Positions 51,750 through 60,971 of a DNA stretch of 64,000 bases are shown piece after piece; the first letter of the stretch is position 1; the number at the start of each line of letters is the position of its first letter. The position numbers and the translations under genes were made by a program. This stretch comes from Micromonospora sp. CCTCC AA 2012012 (GTDB lineage Bacteria > Actinomycetota > Actinomycetes > Mycobacteriales > Micromonosporaceae), in contig NZ_CP159342.1 of the NCBI RefSeq assembly GCF_040499845.1, positions 1,240,001 to 1,304,000 on the forward strand, read 5' to 3'. A model generated the notes under the pieces. It was not told where the DNA came from. It did not search any database and saw only the letters and a list, made by a program, of their open reading frames with translations.

Positions 51750-53198
51750 TCAGCTGCCGGGACGCGGGAAGGCGACGGGGCTGCGGTGCCCGTCCCGGTC
51801 CACCGCGCGTACCCCGAAGAAGACGTTGTCCTTGGAGAGGTCGACGGTCACCTCGGTGACGTCGCCGACTGCGATCACCCGCTGCCACTCGGCGGCCGTG
51901 GTCTCCCGCCACAGCACCTCGTAGCCGGCCAGGTCGGGCTCGTCGCCGCGCTGCCAGCGCAGCGTCGTGTCGTTGGTGAGGTTGCTGGTGACGATCACCG
52001 CCCCCTTCGGGGTGCCCGGCGCCTGCGCCAACGACCAGAGCGCGGCGCCGTTCACCCGGGCCACCCGGGTGATGTAGTCGAAGTCGCAGAACTCCGGCAG
52101 GTCGCCGTACTGCACGCCGTCGACCACCCGGACGTCCTGGTGCTGGTGGGCGAAGTCCTCGTTCGGCTCGGTGAAGCGGCCGGCCGGCCAGCCCTGGCGC
52201 AGGAACGAGATGTGGTCGCTGCCGCGCAGGTAGCGGTCCCGCCGGTAGACGACCCGGATCCGCATGCCGGTGGCACCGTTCTCGGCGACGTCGGCGACGA
52301 ACCGGGCGAGCTGCCGGGACGGCGAGTCGTTCTCGCCGCCCACCGACTGGCGGACGCTCGCCTCGGCCGGGGTCTCCGCGGTCGGCACTCCCTCGGCGAA
52401 GAGCCGGACGGTCCGCGGGTCGCGGGTGCCGTCGTCGGCGGTGCTGCTGCCCACGATGTCGTTGCTGAACATCCCCTGCACGTCGACACCGGCCGCCTTG
52501 AGCTGCCCGGCCAGGTACGCCGAGCCGTACAGGCCCTGCTCCTCGCCGGCCACGGCGGCGAAGACGACGGTGGCCTCGACGGGCCGGGTCGCCATCACCC
52601 GGGCCAGCTCCATCAGCACCGCCACCCCCGACGCGTCGTCGTCGGCGCCGGGGGCGTCACCAACCGCGTCCATCACGTCGGTCGCGCGGGAGTCGTAGTG
52701 GCCGGTGACCACGTACACCCGGTCGGGGGAGGAGACGCCGCGCAGGGTCGCCACCACGTTGGTGATCCGGGTCGCGGTGGGGATCCGCGAGGCCGGCTGC
52801 TGGACGTACGACTGGAGTTCCACCGTCATCCGGCCGCCGGACGCGGCGGCGTACTCCGACAGCCGGTCGCGGATCCAGTCTCGGGCGGCGCCGATGCCGC
52901 GCTGCGGGTCGTCCTGGGCCGAGAGGGTGTGCCGGGTGCCGAAGGCGGCCAGCCGCCGGACGGTGGCCTCGATCCGGTCCCGGTCGACCTCGCGCAGCAG
53001 CGCGGCCAGCTCCCGGCCGGGCGGCTGGGGGCGGACCGGCTGGCCGGGGCCGGGCGGTGGGCCGGGCTCGTGCGCGGCCGCCGCCGTGCCGGTCAGCGGG
53101 GCGGCGACGGTGGCGGCGGTGGCCGCCGCGGACGCGGTGAGGAAGCTGCGCCGGGTCGACCTCGTGGGCCGTTCCCCGGCGGTCTCATGGGATCCCAT
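51750..53198 (-). CDS. Secreted M28-family aminopeptidase with fibronectin-III-like C-terminus
   Basis: A 482-residue Tat substrate: STRRSFLTAS signal with cleavage near residue 45. The M28 zinc sites are present: GHYDSR, ADDDASG, AGEEQGLYGS and a later SDHISFL. Residues after about 385 form a fibronectin-III-like domain (TTLRWQRGDEPDLAGYEVLWRE ... VFFGVRAVDRDGHRSP). The ATG at 53198 has GAGGA at good spacing; an ATG at 53222 follows a TATAGAC box and has no ribosome site. Likely releases amino acids from peptides outside the cell. Confidence 0.9.
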   Translation of the reverse strand: MGSHETAGERPTRSTRRSFLTASAAATAATVAAPLTGTAAAAHEPGPPPGPGQPVRPQPPGRELAALLREVDRDRIEATVRRLAAFGTRHTLSAQDDPQRGIGAARDWIRDRLSEYAAASGGRMTVELQSYVQQPASRIPTATRITNVVATLRGVSSPDRVYVVTGHYDSRATDVMDAVGDAPGADDDASGVAVLMELARVMATRPVEATVVFAAVAGEEQGLYGSAYLAGQLKAAGVDVQGMFSNDIVGSSTADDGTRDPRTVRLFAEGVPTAETPAEASVRQSVGGENDSPSRQLARFVADVAENGATGMRIRVVYRRDRYLRGSDHISFLRQGWPAGRFTEPNEDFAHQHQDVRVVDGVQYGDLPEFCDFDYITRVARVNGAALWSLAQAPGTPKGAVIVTSNLTNDTTLRWQRGDEPDLAGYEVLWRETTAAEWQRVIAVGDVTEVTVDLSKDNVFFGVRAVDRDGHRSPVAFPRPGS

Positions 53199-53293
53199 CA
53201 GCGCATCCTCGTCCCGTGTCATGACGTTTGTCTATATCCACCGCGGCTCGGCGGGCACGTTTGTCGGGCGTGTCGACGGGAACGGCAGCGGGC

Positions 53294-54592
53294 ATGACGA
53301 AACCTCGTGTGGTGATCGTGGGGGCCGGGTTCGCCGGATACCACGCGGCGAAGACGTTGAGCCGGCTCGCCGGCAAGCGGGCCGAGATCGTCCTGCTGAA
53401 CTCGACCGACTACTTCCTCTATCTGCCGCTGCTGCCCGAGGTCGCCGCCGGCGTCGTGGAGCCGACCCGCATCTCGGTGCCGCTGTCGGGCACCCTCGAC
53501 GGCGTCCGGGTGGTGGTCGGCGAGGCGGACCGGGTGGACCTGCAGAACCGCTGGATCGGCTACCGGCAGCAGGAGGGGGACCGGGGGCGGCTCGCGTACG
53601 ACCGGCTCGTGCTCGCCGTCGGCAGCGTGAACAAGCTGCTGCCGATCCCCGGCGTGACCGAGTACGCCCACGGCTTCCGGGGCCTGCCCGAGGCGCTCTA
53701 TCTGCACGACCACGTGGTGCGGCAGGTCGAGCTGGCCGAGCTGACCGACGACCCGGCCGAGCAGCGCGCCCGGACCACCTTCGTGGTGGTCGGCGCGGGC
53801 TACACCGGCACCGAGGTCGCCGCACACGGCCAGCTCTTCACCGACCGGCTGGTCAGGCAGCGCCCACACCTGAACGTCCGCCCGCGCTGGCTGCTGCTCG
53901 ACGTGGCGCCCCGGGTGCTGCCCGAGCTGGACCAGCGGATGTCGGTCACCGCCGACCGGGTGCTGCGCCGACGCGGCGTGGACGTGCGGATGGGCACCTC
54001 CGTCTCGGAGGCCACCCCGGACGGGGTGATGCTGACCGACGGCGAGTACGTGCCCACCTGCAGCCTGGTCTGGTGCGTCGGGGTACGCCCCGATCCCTTC
54101 GTCGCCGAGCTGGGCCTGCGCACCGAGAAGGGCCGGCTGGTGGTCGACGAGTACCTCACCGTCCCCGGCTTCCCCGAGGTGTACGCCTGCGGCGACGCCG
54201 CCGCCGTGCCCGACGTGACCCGCCCCGGGCAGGTCTGCGCGATGACCGCCCAGCACGCGCAGCGGCAGGGCAAGCTCGTCGCGCACAACATCGCCGCCTC
54301 CTACGGGCAGGGCAACCGGAAGCCGTACAAGCACCACGACCTGGGCTGGGTGGTCGACCTCGGCGGGAAGGACGCCGCCGCGAACCCGCTGAAGGTGTCG
54401 CTGTCCGGCCTGCCGGCCAAGGCGGTCACCCGCGGCTACCACCTGCTCGCCATGCCCGGCAACCGGGCCCGGGTGGGGGCGGACTGGGTGCTGGACGCCA
54501 CCCTGCCCCGACCCGCCGTGCAGCTCGGCCTGGTGCCGGGCACCGCCGTGCCGCTGGAGAGCGAGTCGCCCGAGGTGGTCCGCCGGGCCTGA
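53294..54592 (+). CDS. NDH-2-like FAD-dependent NAD(P)H oxidoreductase
   Basis: A 432-residue two-dinucleotide-domain protein: VVIVGAGFAGYHAAK binds FAD, VVVGAGYTGTEVAAHG binds NADH, and VYACGDAAAVPD is the second FAD contact. YFLYLPLLPEVAAG after the first fold and the C-terminal amphipathic segment match type II NADH:quinone dehydrogenases. It would pass electrons from NADH to the quinone pool without pumping. ATG at 53294; divergent from the M28 gene with a 95-bp gap. Confidence 0.88.
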   Translation: MTKPRVVIVGAGFAGYHAAKTLSRLAGKRAEIVLLNSTDYFLYLPLLPEVAAGVVEPTRISVPLSGTLDGVRVVVGEADRVDLQNRWIGYRQQEGDRGRLAYDRLVLAVGSVNKLLPIPGVTEYAHGFRGLPEALYLHDHVVRQVELAELTDDPAEQRARTTFVVVGAGYTGTEVAAHGQLFTDRLVRQRPHLNVRPRWLLLDVAPRVLPELDQRMSVTADRVLRRRGVDVRMGTSVSEATPDGVMLTDGEYVPTCSLVWCVGVRPDPFVAELGLRTEKGRLVVDEYLTVPGFPEVYACGDAAAVPDVTRPGQVCAMTAQHAQRQGKLVAHNIAASYGQGNRKPYKHHDLGWVVDLGGKDAAANPLKVSLSGLPAKAVTRGYHLLAMPGNRARVGADWVLDATLPRPAVQLGLVPGTAVPLESESPEVVRRA

Positions 54593-54601
54593 CCGCCCGG
54601 C

Positions 54602-55729
54602 TCAGCCGTCGGCCGGCGGCCGGTCCCCGTCCCCGGGGTGCCGGCCGCCGGCCGCGTCGTCGTCGGTGTCGCCGGTGGCCGGCGACGGCACGCTGCGCAG
54701 CCCGGCCGGCGCGTACTCGCGCAGCAGGATCTGCACCACGCCCGCCGCCGGGATGGCCAGCAGGGCGCCCACCAGACCGGCCAGCTCGGCCGCGAGCAGC
54801 ACGCTGACCAGCACGGTCAGCGGGTTCAACCGGACCGCCCGGGACATGATCAGCGGTTGCAGCAGGTGGTTCTCCACCTGCTGGTAGACGACGAAGAAGA
54901 CCAGCACCACCACGCCCGTGCCCGGCGAGTGCAGGAAGCCGGCGCCGGCCGCGAGGATCGCCCCGAGGGTCGCGCCCACCAGCGGGATCAGGTCCGCGAT
55001 CGCCACCAGCAGCGCGATCACCGCCGCGAACGGCACGCCGGTGAGGAAGAGCACCAGAAAGGTCAGACCACCGCAGATCACGCTGATCAGCAGGTTGCCG
55101 CTGAGGTAGCCGGTGATCGTGCGGGAGGTGTCGCGGCCGACGCGGCGCAGCCGCTGCGCCGGGCCGTCGCCCACCAGGGCCAGCGTCGCGGCGATGATCC
55201 GCGGGGCCTCCAGCACCATCAGGTACGCCAGCACAATCACCGTGACCAGCCCGGCGAGGGTCTCCAGCACGCCCCGGACCAGCCCCACCGCCGGTTGGCG
55301 CAGCTGCGCGCCGTACTGGCGGATCTGGTGGGAGTGGCTGGTGGCGTACTCCCGCAGCCGCAGCCGTTGCAGCACCTCGCCGATCGGTCCCCGGCCGGCG
55401 CGGGCCTCGCGCAGCAGCTCCGGCGCCCGGTCGGCGAAGCGTCCCACCTCGTCCAGCAGCGGCAGCACGATCCCCGCGGCGATCCCGGCGAGCAGCCCGA
55501 ACGCGGCCAGGAAGACCAGCAGCGTGGCCAGGGCGCGGCGCCGGACCCAGCGCCGCTCCACCTGGTCCACCAGGGGCTTCAGCGCCACCGCGAAGAAGAC
55601 GGCGACCAGCAGCCAGATCAGCACCCGTCGGGTGGCCCAGAGCAGGACCAGCACCAGCATGGTGGCCAGCACCAGACCGATGACGATCAGCGCCCGTCGG
55701 GCGGTGCCCCGGTCGTCGGCTCTGCTCAT
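54602..55729 (-). CDS. AI-2E family membrane transporter
   Basis: A 375-residue membrane protein of the AI-2E (PerM/TqsA) family: paired N-terminal helices, a soluble helical insertion (about 95-150) and the signature region VPFAAVIALLVAIADLIPLVGATLGAILA, then VENHLLQPLIMSRAVRLNPLTVL. Members export small signals or act in Na+/H+ exchange. The C-terminal tail is hydrophilic and acidic. Specificity unknown. Confidence 0.9.
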   Translation of the reverse strand: MSRADDRGTARRALIVIGLVLATMLVLVLLWATRRVLIWLLVAVFFAVALKPLVDQVERRWVRRRALATLLVFLAAFGLLAGIAAGIVLPLLDEVGRFADRAPELLREARAGRGPIGEVLQRLRLREYATSHSHQIRQYGAQLRQPAVGLVRGVLETLAGLVTVIVLAYLMVLEAPRIIAATLALVGDGPAQRLRRVGRDTSRTITGYLSGNLLISVICGGLTFLVLFLTGVPFAAVIALLVAIADLIPLVGATLGAILAAGAGFLHSPGTGVVVLVFFVVYQQVENHLLQPLIMSRAVRLNPLTVLVSVLLAAELAGLVGALLAIPAAGVVQILLREYAPAGLRSVPSPATGDTDDDAAGGRHPGDGDRPPADG

Positions 55730-55783
55730 CCGGCGCGGCTACCCGGCCGGGGGCGCGGAAAACCCCCGGCGGCCCGCGGCGGT

Positions 55784-56575
55784 TCAGCCGTCGGCGAGGG
55801 TGGCGTCGGTGGCCGGGCGGGCACCGGAGACGAAGGCGTCCAGCGCCGCGCCGTGCAGCACCCCGCCGGGCAGCGGGTCGGCGGCCACCCGGGCCGTCAG
55901 CCGGCGTACCGGCAGGCGGTCGGGGCGGTGCGCGGCGGCGAGCACCAGGTTGCCGTACCGCCGGCCGCGCAGCATCCGGCGGTCCGCCAGCACGCAGACG
56001 TCGGCGAAGACGGCGCGCAGCGTCGCCACCTGCGTACGGGAGAAGGTCAGCGGGGGCAGGTCGGTCACGTTGACCAGGTAGACGCCCTCCGGGCGCAGGG
56101 TCCGGGCCACCTCGGTGACGAACTCGACGCTCGCCACGTGGGCCGGCATCCGGGCGGCCCGGTAGATGTCGGCGAGGACCACGTCGTACCGGGCGGGCGG
56201 GGCGGCGGTCACCGCGTCCCGGGCGTCGGCGACCGTCACGGTCACCTCGGTCGGGAGCGCGGGCAGCTCGCGGCGGACCAGCTCGACCACCGCCGGGTCC
56301 CGCTCCACGACCCGCTGTGCCGAGCCGGGACGGGTGGCGGCCAGCCAGCGGGGCAGGGTGAGCGCGCCACCGCCCAGGTGCAGCACGTCCAACGGCCGGC
56401 CGGCCGGGGCGACCACGTCGAGCACCGCGGCCATCCGGCGGACGTACTCGAAGTGCAGGTGGCGGGGGTCGACGAGGTCCACGTACGACTGGGCCACGCC
56501 GGCGGCCAGCAGCGTGCGCCCGGTCCGGCGCGCCGGGTCGACGACCAGCGCGAGGTCGTCGGCGGGGCTCTCCAT
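55784..56575 (-). CDS. Spermidine synthase-like methyltransferase-fold protein
   Basis: A 263-residue protein of the spermidine synthase superfamily: LHLGGGALTLPRWLAATRP (SAM/dcSAM site), VVERDPAVVELVRREL, VTVADARDAV and YDVVLADIYRAARMPAHV. The N-terminal putrescine-binding domain is missing, so it is not a true polyamine synthase; such short forms in actinomycetes have no proven role. ATG at 56575; a TTG at 56584 is possible. No ribosome site, perhaps leaderless. Confidence 0.8.
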   Translation of the reverse strand: MESPADDLALVVDPARRTGRTLLAAGVAQSYVDLVDPRHLHFEYVRRMAAVLDVVAPAGRPLDVLHLGGGALTLPRWLAATRPGSAQRVVERDPAVVELVRRELPALPTEVTVTVADARDAVTAAPPARYDVVLADIYRAARMPAHVASVEFVTEVARTLRPEGVYLVNVTDLPPLTFSRTQVATLRAVFADVCVLADRRMLRGRRYGNLVLAAAHRPDRLPVRRLTARVAADPLPGGVLHGAALDAFVSGARPATDATLADG

Positions 56576-56595
56576 GGCCGGCAACGGTACCGGGC

Positions 56596-56626
56596 GGGGC
56601 CGGCGGGCGAACCGCCCGCCGGCCCC
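56596..56626. terminator. Hairpin terminator after the DUF2267/pterin-dehydratase-like gene
   Basis: Perfect 14-bp stem (56596-56609 with 56613-56626) with loop AAC, just beyond the stop of the minus-strand gene at 56635. Confidence 0.75.
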
Positions 56627-56634
56627 GGGGTGGC

Positions 56635-57606
56635 TCAGCCGGCGGCCATTCCCGCGCCGGCCTCATCGATGACCGCGTCGATCCGCCGGGCCAGGTCCAC
56701 GTCGAGGGCGGTCACCCCGTCGACCTGGCCGGTACGCACGGTCAGCACCGCGCTGTCCGGCTCCGGCCGGCCGAGCTGCGGCCCGCGCCCGAGGTCCACC
56801 CGGAGCAGGTCGAGCCGGTCGAGCACCCGGTCCAGGTTGCCCGCGGGCAACTCGATGGTGCGCACCAGCGACCGCCGGTCGCTCGACCAGTACGGCAGCC
56901 GCGCGAGGGCCTCCCGCAGCTCCCGGTCGGTCAGCGGCGCGGTCGCCGACGCCGGACCGACCAGGCCGCCGCCGGGCTCCGGCGCGGCGAGCAGCTCCCG
57001 CAACCCGTCCGGTACGCGCAGCGACTCCACCAGGTCGCCGTCCGCGTCGGCCAGCGCGGCCAGGGTCGCCTCCGCCTGGTAACGGGCCTGCTCGGGGCTG
57101 CGCCCACTGAGTCGGGCCACCTCGGCCAGGAAGCCGGGCAGCTCGTCGTGGCGTTCGATGCCGTCCACCGGCACCACGTCGTGCAGCTTCACCGGCACCG
57201 CCTCGAGCAGCCGCTGGCGGGCCGCCTCGTCCAGCGCCCAGGCCAGCGTCAGCACGGTCGCCTCGGCGCCCACCTTCGCGGTGGAGAAGTCCACGCCGGC
57301 ACGGCGGCCCACGTCGTCGACCAGGTCGCGGTAGCCGAGGGTGGCCACCCGTGGGTTGCCGGGCTGCGGCTGCGGCCGGGGACGCTCCGGCGTGCCGGCC
57401 GGCGGCGGGGCGGGGCCGCCGCGCGTGGTGTCCGGCTTGTGGCGTCCGGCCGGCGGGGGACCGGTCCGCCGACCCCGGTCCAGGGAGGTGATCTGCTTGG
57501 ACGCGCTCAGGCTCGCACCGGTCTCGCTCGGCTGCCGACCGCGCTCGCGGGCCTCCCGGGCCAGGGCCCGGCGGCGCTGGTTGTCGCCCTCCATCTGCTT
57601 GCGCAT
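56635..57606 (-). CDS. Fusion of a DUF2267 unit with a pterin-4a-carbinolamine dehydratase-like domain
   Basis: A 323-residue protein. Residues 1-90 are charged and then Pro/Arg-rich, probably disordered. About 90-200 hold a DUF2267-like helical unit (YRDLVDDVGRRAGVDFSTAKVGAEATVLTLAWAL). About 225-323 resemble PCD/DCoH (LTDRELREALARLPYWSSDRRSLVRTIELP ... VLTVRTGQVDGVTALDVDLARRIDAVI), but the catalytic His residues of the dehydratase are absent, so it is likely a binding domain. GAGG before the ATG. Function unknown. Confidence 0.65.
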   Translation of the reverse strand: MRKQMEGDNQRRRALAREARERGRQPSETGASLSASKQITSLDRGRRTGPPPAGRHKPDTTRGGPAPPPAGTPERPRPQPQPGNPRVATLGYRDLVDDVGRRAGVDFSTAKVGAEATVLTLAWALDEAARQRLLEAVPVKLHDVVPVDGIERHDELPGFLAEVARLSGRSPEQARYQAEATLAALADADGDLVESLRVPDGLRELLAAPEPGGGLVGPASATAPLTDRELREALARLPYWSSDRRSLVRTIELPAGNLDRVLDRLDLLRVDLGRGPQLGRPEPDSAVLTVRTGQVDGVTALDVDLARRIDAVIDEAGAGMAAG

Positions 57607-57804
57607 CGTCACACCTCGTTCCTCGTCGGAGTGCTTCCGACGGTGAGCCTTCCCGGGTGCCCGGCACCGAAACGGTCGGCGCGACGGCCCCGGCGACCCG
57701 GTCGGTCAGCTTCACTCGCAGCGGGTGAGGGCCGGTCACCCGGCGGGGCGGCACGCTCGGGACGGACCGGAAATCTTCCGACGCACGCGGAAGGGAAGGT
57801 CGTC

Positions 57805-58119
57805 ATGAAGCAGATCGTCGAGATCGTCCCCGCCCGACCCGGCTGGTACGCCCGCTGGCAGGTGGGCCCCGAGGCCACCCGCTGCTATCCGGTGACCCTC
57901 TGGGCGCTGCTGGAGGAAGCCGACGGCACCGGCCGTGAGGTGGTCGGCGTCGACTGTGTCGGGCAGTGGCCCGGAGCGGACGACAACGAGGCGGGTGGGG
58001 AGTTCGTCCGCTATCTGTTCCAGACGCCGGATTCCGGTCCACCGGAGGACGCCGAGCCGCCCGGCGTGCAGCAGCTGCGCGAGAGCGGGCCGAGGCTGCA
58101 ACCGACCCCCGCCGCCTGA
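57805..58119 (+). CDS. Small protein of unknown function
   Basis: A 104-residue soluble protein, acidic overall, with a compact first half (IVEIVPARPGWYARWQVGPEATRCYPVTLWALLEE) that reads like a single alpha/beta domain, and a Pro-rich tail. AAGGGAAGG precedes the ATG, so expression is likely. I do not recognise the family. It is alone, with a hairpin terminator after it. Confidence 0.7.
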   Translation: MKQIVEIVPARPGWYARWQVGPEATRCYPVTLWALLEEADGTGREVVGVDCVGQWPGADDNEAGGEFVRYLFQTPDSGPPEDAEPPGVQQLRESGPRLQPTPAA

Positions 58120-58130
58120 GCTTTCCTCCC

Positions 58131-58163
58131 GGCCCCCGACCCCTGGTCCCAGGGTCGGGGGCC
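58131..58163. terminator. Bidirectional hairpin terminator
   Basis: GGCCCCCGACCC (58131-58142) pairs with GGGTCGGGGGCC (58152-58163), between the small-protein gene and the first STAS gene. Confidence 0.75.
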
Positions 58164-58209
58164 ACCCCCCTCCGGCGGTCCGGGGACCGGCGGTGGGGGT
58201 GGCCTGCGC

Positions 58210-58557
58210 TCAGCCGACCTCGCGGGAGCCGTCGCGGGCGACCGGCGGCGCCACGGCCAGCAGCTCGCCCAGCCCGGTGCGGTCCAGCAGCTGCTGGACC
58301 TGCTCGTTCGTGCCGGTGAGCCGGACCGGACCGGCGCCGGCGCGGTGGATCACCACGAGCGCGCTGAGCCCGGAGGAGTCGCAGAGCCCGACGTCGGTGA
58401 AGTCGAGCAGCAGCTCCTGGTGGCCGTTCCGGCGGAGCTCCGCGGCGGCGGCCACCAGCTGGGGCGCGGTGTCGAAGTCGAGCTCGCCGGCCAGCCGGAG
58501 TCGGGCGCCGCCGGCGTCGAGCCGGCTCACCTCGATGGTCAACAGCTGGGCGGGCAT
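58210..58557 (-). CDS. STAS-domain anti-sigma factor antagonist
   Basis: A 115-residue RsbV/SpoIIAA-like protein. LCDSSGLSALV (Asp60, Ser61, Ser62) is the phosphorylation loop; when the Ser is dephosphorylated such proteins bind the anti-sigma kinase and free the sigma factor. GELDFDT is the conserved N-terminal turn. One of three STAS genes around the SpoIIE-type phosphatase at 59184, its likely activator. The kinase partner is not encoded in the window. Confidence 0.9.
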   Translation of the reverse strand: MPAQLLTIEVSRLDAGGARLRLAGELDFDTAPQLVAAAAELRRNGHQELLLDFTDVGLCDSSGLSALVVIHRAGAGPVRLTGTNEQVQQLLDRTGLGELLAVAPPVARDGSREVG

Positions 58558-58604
58558 GCCTCCATTGTTCCCGGCCGGGCCCGGTGGGGAAACCCCGGGG
58601 TACC

Positions 58605-58985
58605 TCAGGCGGACGCCGCGGACCGGTCGGCCCGGTCGCCGGGCTGCGGCCGGGCGAGCAGGCCGGTGACCCCGGTCATGTCGAGGATCGTCTCCAGGAA
58701 GCGGGGCGTGGCGCGCAGCCGGATCGCGGTGCCGCCCTGCTGACCCTCACGCCAGGCGTGCACGATCACCGACAGGCCGGTGCTGTCGATGAAGAGCAGG
58801 TCGGCGAAGTCCAGCACGATGGCCGGCGGGGTCTCGGCGAGCAGCCGGTCCACCTCGGCGCGCAGCGGTGCGGCGGTGGTGAAGGCCAGGTCCCCGCCGA
58901 TCCGGACGACGGGAGCGTCGGGGTCGGTGCGGTCCACGGAGATGCTGAGCGGTGTCGCCTCGGGCTTCCTCCGCTGGGATACCAC
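58605..58985 (-). CDS. STAS-domain anti-sigma factor antagonist
   Basis: A 126-residue STAS protein with the phosphorylation loop LLFIDSTGLSVIV, preceded by VVRIGGDLAFTTAAPL. GTG at 58985 is taken as start because AAAGG lies seven bases upstream; GTG at 58991 overlaps that site. Divergent from the phosphatase gene with a 198-bp gap that probably holds both promoters. Same partner-switch role as its neighbour. Confidence 0.88.
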   Translation of the reverse strand: MVSQRRKPEATPLSISVDRTDPDAPVVRIGGDLAFTTAAPLRAEVDRLLAETPPAIVLDFADLLFIDSTGLSVIVHAWREGQQGGTAIRLRATPRFLETILDMTGVTGLLARPQPGDRADRSAASA

Positions 58986-59183
58986 ACTCACACCTTTCCG
59001 CCGGTGTCGATCGGGGCAGGGACTGTCCGGATCGTAACAACCGGGCAACCACCCCGCCCGGTGACGACGTCCAGCCGGGCTCCGGCCGCCGGAGTGGCGG
59101 TCCCGGCATACCGGCGTAGGGTGGGGCGAAGAGATTGGAACACACACGCCGTATCCGGTGGACCGCGGGTATCGACGCCGCGG

Positions 59184-60971
59184 ATGTCGACAAGGAGTGG
59201 GGCCCAGCTGGTGACTGCTGCCGACGTCAGGGACTCCGAGCCCGGCGACGGACGGATCTCCACGCCGAGTGCCGCACGGGCCACGGCGTGGTCCGCCGCC
59301 GCGCCCGCGCGGCCGGCCCTGCCCCCGTTGGCACCGGACCGCGGCTCCGCCGCGCCGGACTGGTCGGAGGTCGTCGAGCACTTCCGCGAGGGCCTGATCG
59401 TCTGCGACGCCGACGGGGTGGTGCGGCACGTCAGCCCGGTCGCCGAACGGCTGCTGCCCGAGGTCCGCACCGGGGAGGTGCTCGAGGCCAGCGGTCTGGA
59501 GCTGTTCTCCGGCACCGGTCCCGCCGAGTTCACGCACGGGGACCGCCGGCTGCGGCTGCGTCAGGTGCCGCTCTCGGCCGCCCGCTGCTGCTGGTACGTG
59601 GAGGACGTCACCGAGAGCGTCAGCCGCGCCGACGCCCTGCTCGCCGAGCGGGCCCGGTCGGCGTTCCTGGCCGTGGTGGGGGAGAAGCTCGGCAACCCGC
59701 TGCACCCCGACCGGGCCGCCGCCGCCGTGGTCCGGCTCGCCGTGCCCACCCTCGCCGACGTCGCCGTACTGGTGCTGGCCCCGCGCTCGGGGCGGGCCCG
59801 CTGGTGGCGCGCCTCCCGCTCGGACGACGAGGCCCCGGCCGTGGACAGCGGCATGCTCAGCGCGACGGCGCTGCCGGTGGCCATCGCGGAGGGCCTCTCC
59901 GGCGCCGAACCGCACACCCTGGACTGGCTGGTCGAGCAGGCGGTGGAGGCCGGCTGGCTGCCCGGGCTGACCGCCGCCGAGGCGACCGCGCGGGTGGTGC
60001 CGCTGCCCGGCCGTGACGATCCGGCCGGCGTGCTGCTGGTCGCCCGCCGCGCCGTCCGCTGGTACGACGAGGCCGACGTCGACCTGGTCCGCGCCTTCGC
60101 GGGTCGGGCCGGGGCGGCCCTGACCACGGCGGTGCTCTATCGCGACCAGGCCGAGGTCGCCGACACCCTCCAGGCCAGCCTGGTGCCCGTCGAGCCGACC
60201 GCGGCCACCGGCGTGCAGTGGGGTACGGCGTACCGGCCGGCGCAGGCCGGGCTGCGCATCGGCGGCGACTTCTACGGCTCGCACCGGCTCGCCGACGGCG
60301 GTTCGGTCTTCTTCCTCGGTGACGTCTCCGGCAAGGGGGTGGAGGCGGCCGTCTTCACCGGGCAGCTGCGCCAGTGCCTCCAGGCGCTGCACCGGGTGGA
60401 GTCACAGCCGGGGCGGCTGCTCAAGCTGCTCAACGACGCGCTGCTGGAGACCACCCAGGCACACGGCCAGGGCCGGTTCGCCACGATGGTGCTCGGCGTG
60501 GTGCGACCGCACCGCGACGGCAGCCTCACCCTGACCATGGCCGGCGGTGGCCATCTCCCGCCGCTGGTGCTGCGGGCCTCCGGCGAGGTCGAGGTGGTGC
60601 CGCTGAGCGGGATGCTCATCGGCGTGGTGCCCGACCCCCGCATCGGCGAGGTCACCGTCCGGCTGGAGCCCGGCGAGACGTGCCTGCTCTACAGCGACGG
60701 CGTCACCGAGGCGCGGGGCGGCCGGCGGGGCGACGAGCAGTTCGGCACCGACCGGCTGCTGACCGCCATCTCCGGCTGCGCCCGCATGCCGGCGCCGGCG
60801 CTCGCCGAGCGGATCGAGCAGGTGACCTGCGACTGGCTGGCCCACGGCGACCACGACGACATCGCGGTGCTCGCCCTGCGCGCGACCGGCACCGGAGCCC
60901 GGGCGCCCCGACACCTCCACGCGGTGACCACCCTGGCCCGTGCCGACGACCCGAGGGAGAGCAGCGCGTGA
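59184..60971 (+). CDS. SpoIIE/PP2C-type serine phosphatase with PAS-like and GAF-like domains
   Basis: A 595-residue phosphatase. A PAS-like domain is at about residues 60-155 (FREGLIVCDADGVVRHVSPVAERLL), a GAF-like domain at 165-325 (VRLAVPTLADVAVLVLAP ... VLLVARRAVRWYDEADVDLVRAF), and the PP2C domain from 345 on has IGGDFYG, LGDVSGKGVEAA, TMAGGGHLPP, LLYSDGVTEARG and DDIAVLAL, so the metal site is intact. It should dephosphorylate STAS proteins. ATG at 59184 is taken as start; GTG at 59211 behind AAGGAG is the alternative. The stop overlaps the B12-binding gene (GTGA). Confidence 0.9.
   Translation: MSTRSGAQLVTAADVRDSEPGDGRISTPSAARATAWSAAAPARPALPPLAPDRGSAAPDWSEVVEHFREGLIVCDADGVVRHVSPVAERLLPEVRTGEVLEASGLELFSGTGPAEFTHGDRRLRLRQVPLSAARCCWYVEDVTESVSRADALLAERARSAFLAVVGEKLGNPLHPDRAAAAVVRLAVPTLADVAVLVLAPRSGRARWWRASRSDDEAPAVDSGMLSATALPVAIAEGLSGAEPHTLDWLVEQAVEAGWLPGLTAAEATARVVPLPGRDDPAGVLLVARRAVRWYDEADVDLVRAFAGRAGAALTTAVLYRDQAEVADTLQASLVPVEPTAATGVQWGTAYRPAQAGLRIGGDFYGSHRLADGGSVFFLGDVSGKGVEAAVFTGQLRQCLQALHRVESQPGRLLKLLNDALLETTQAHGQGRFATMVLGVVRPHRDGSLTLTMAGGGHLPPLVLRASGEVEVVPLSGMLIGVVPDPRIGEVTVRLEPGETCLLYSDGVTEARGGRRGDEQFGTDRLLTAISGCARMPAPALAERIEQVTCDWLAHGDHDDIAVLALRATGTGARAPRHLHAVTTLARADDPRESSA

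Noticed and set aside
53199..53222. Upstream ATG at 53222 as start of the M28 peptidase
   Set aside because: It directly follows a TATAGAC promoter box and has no ribosome site, whereas the ATG at 53198 does.
56635..57606. Active pterin-4a-carbinolamine dehydratase
   Set aside because: The C-terminal fold pattern matches but the catalytic His-His-x-His block is absent.
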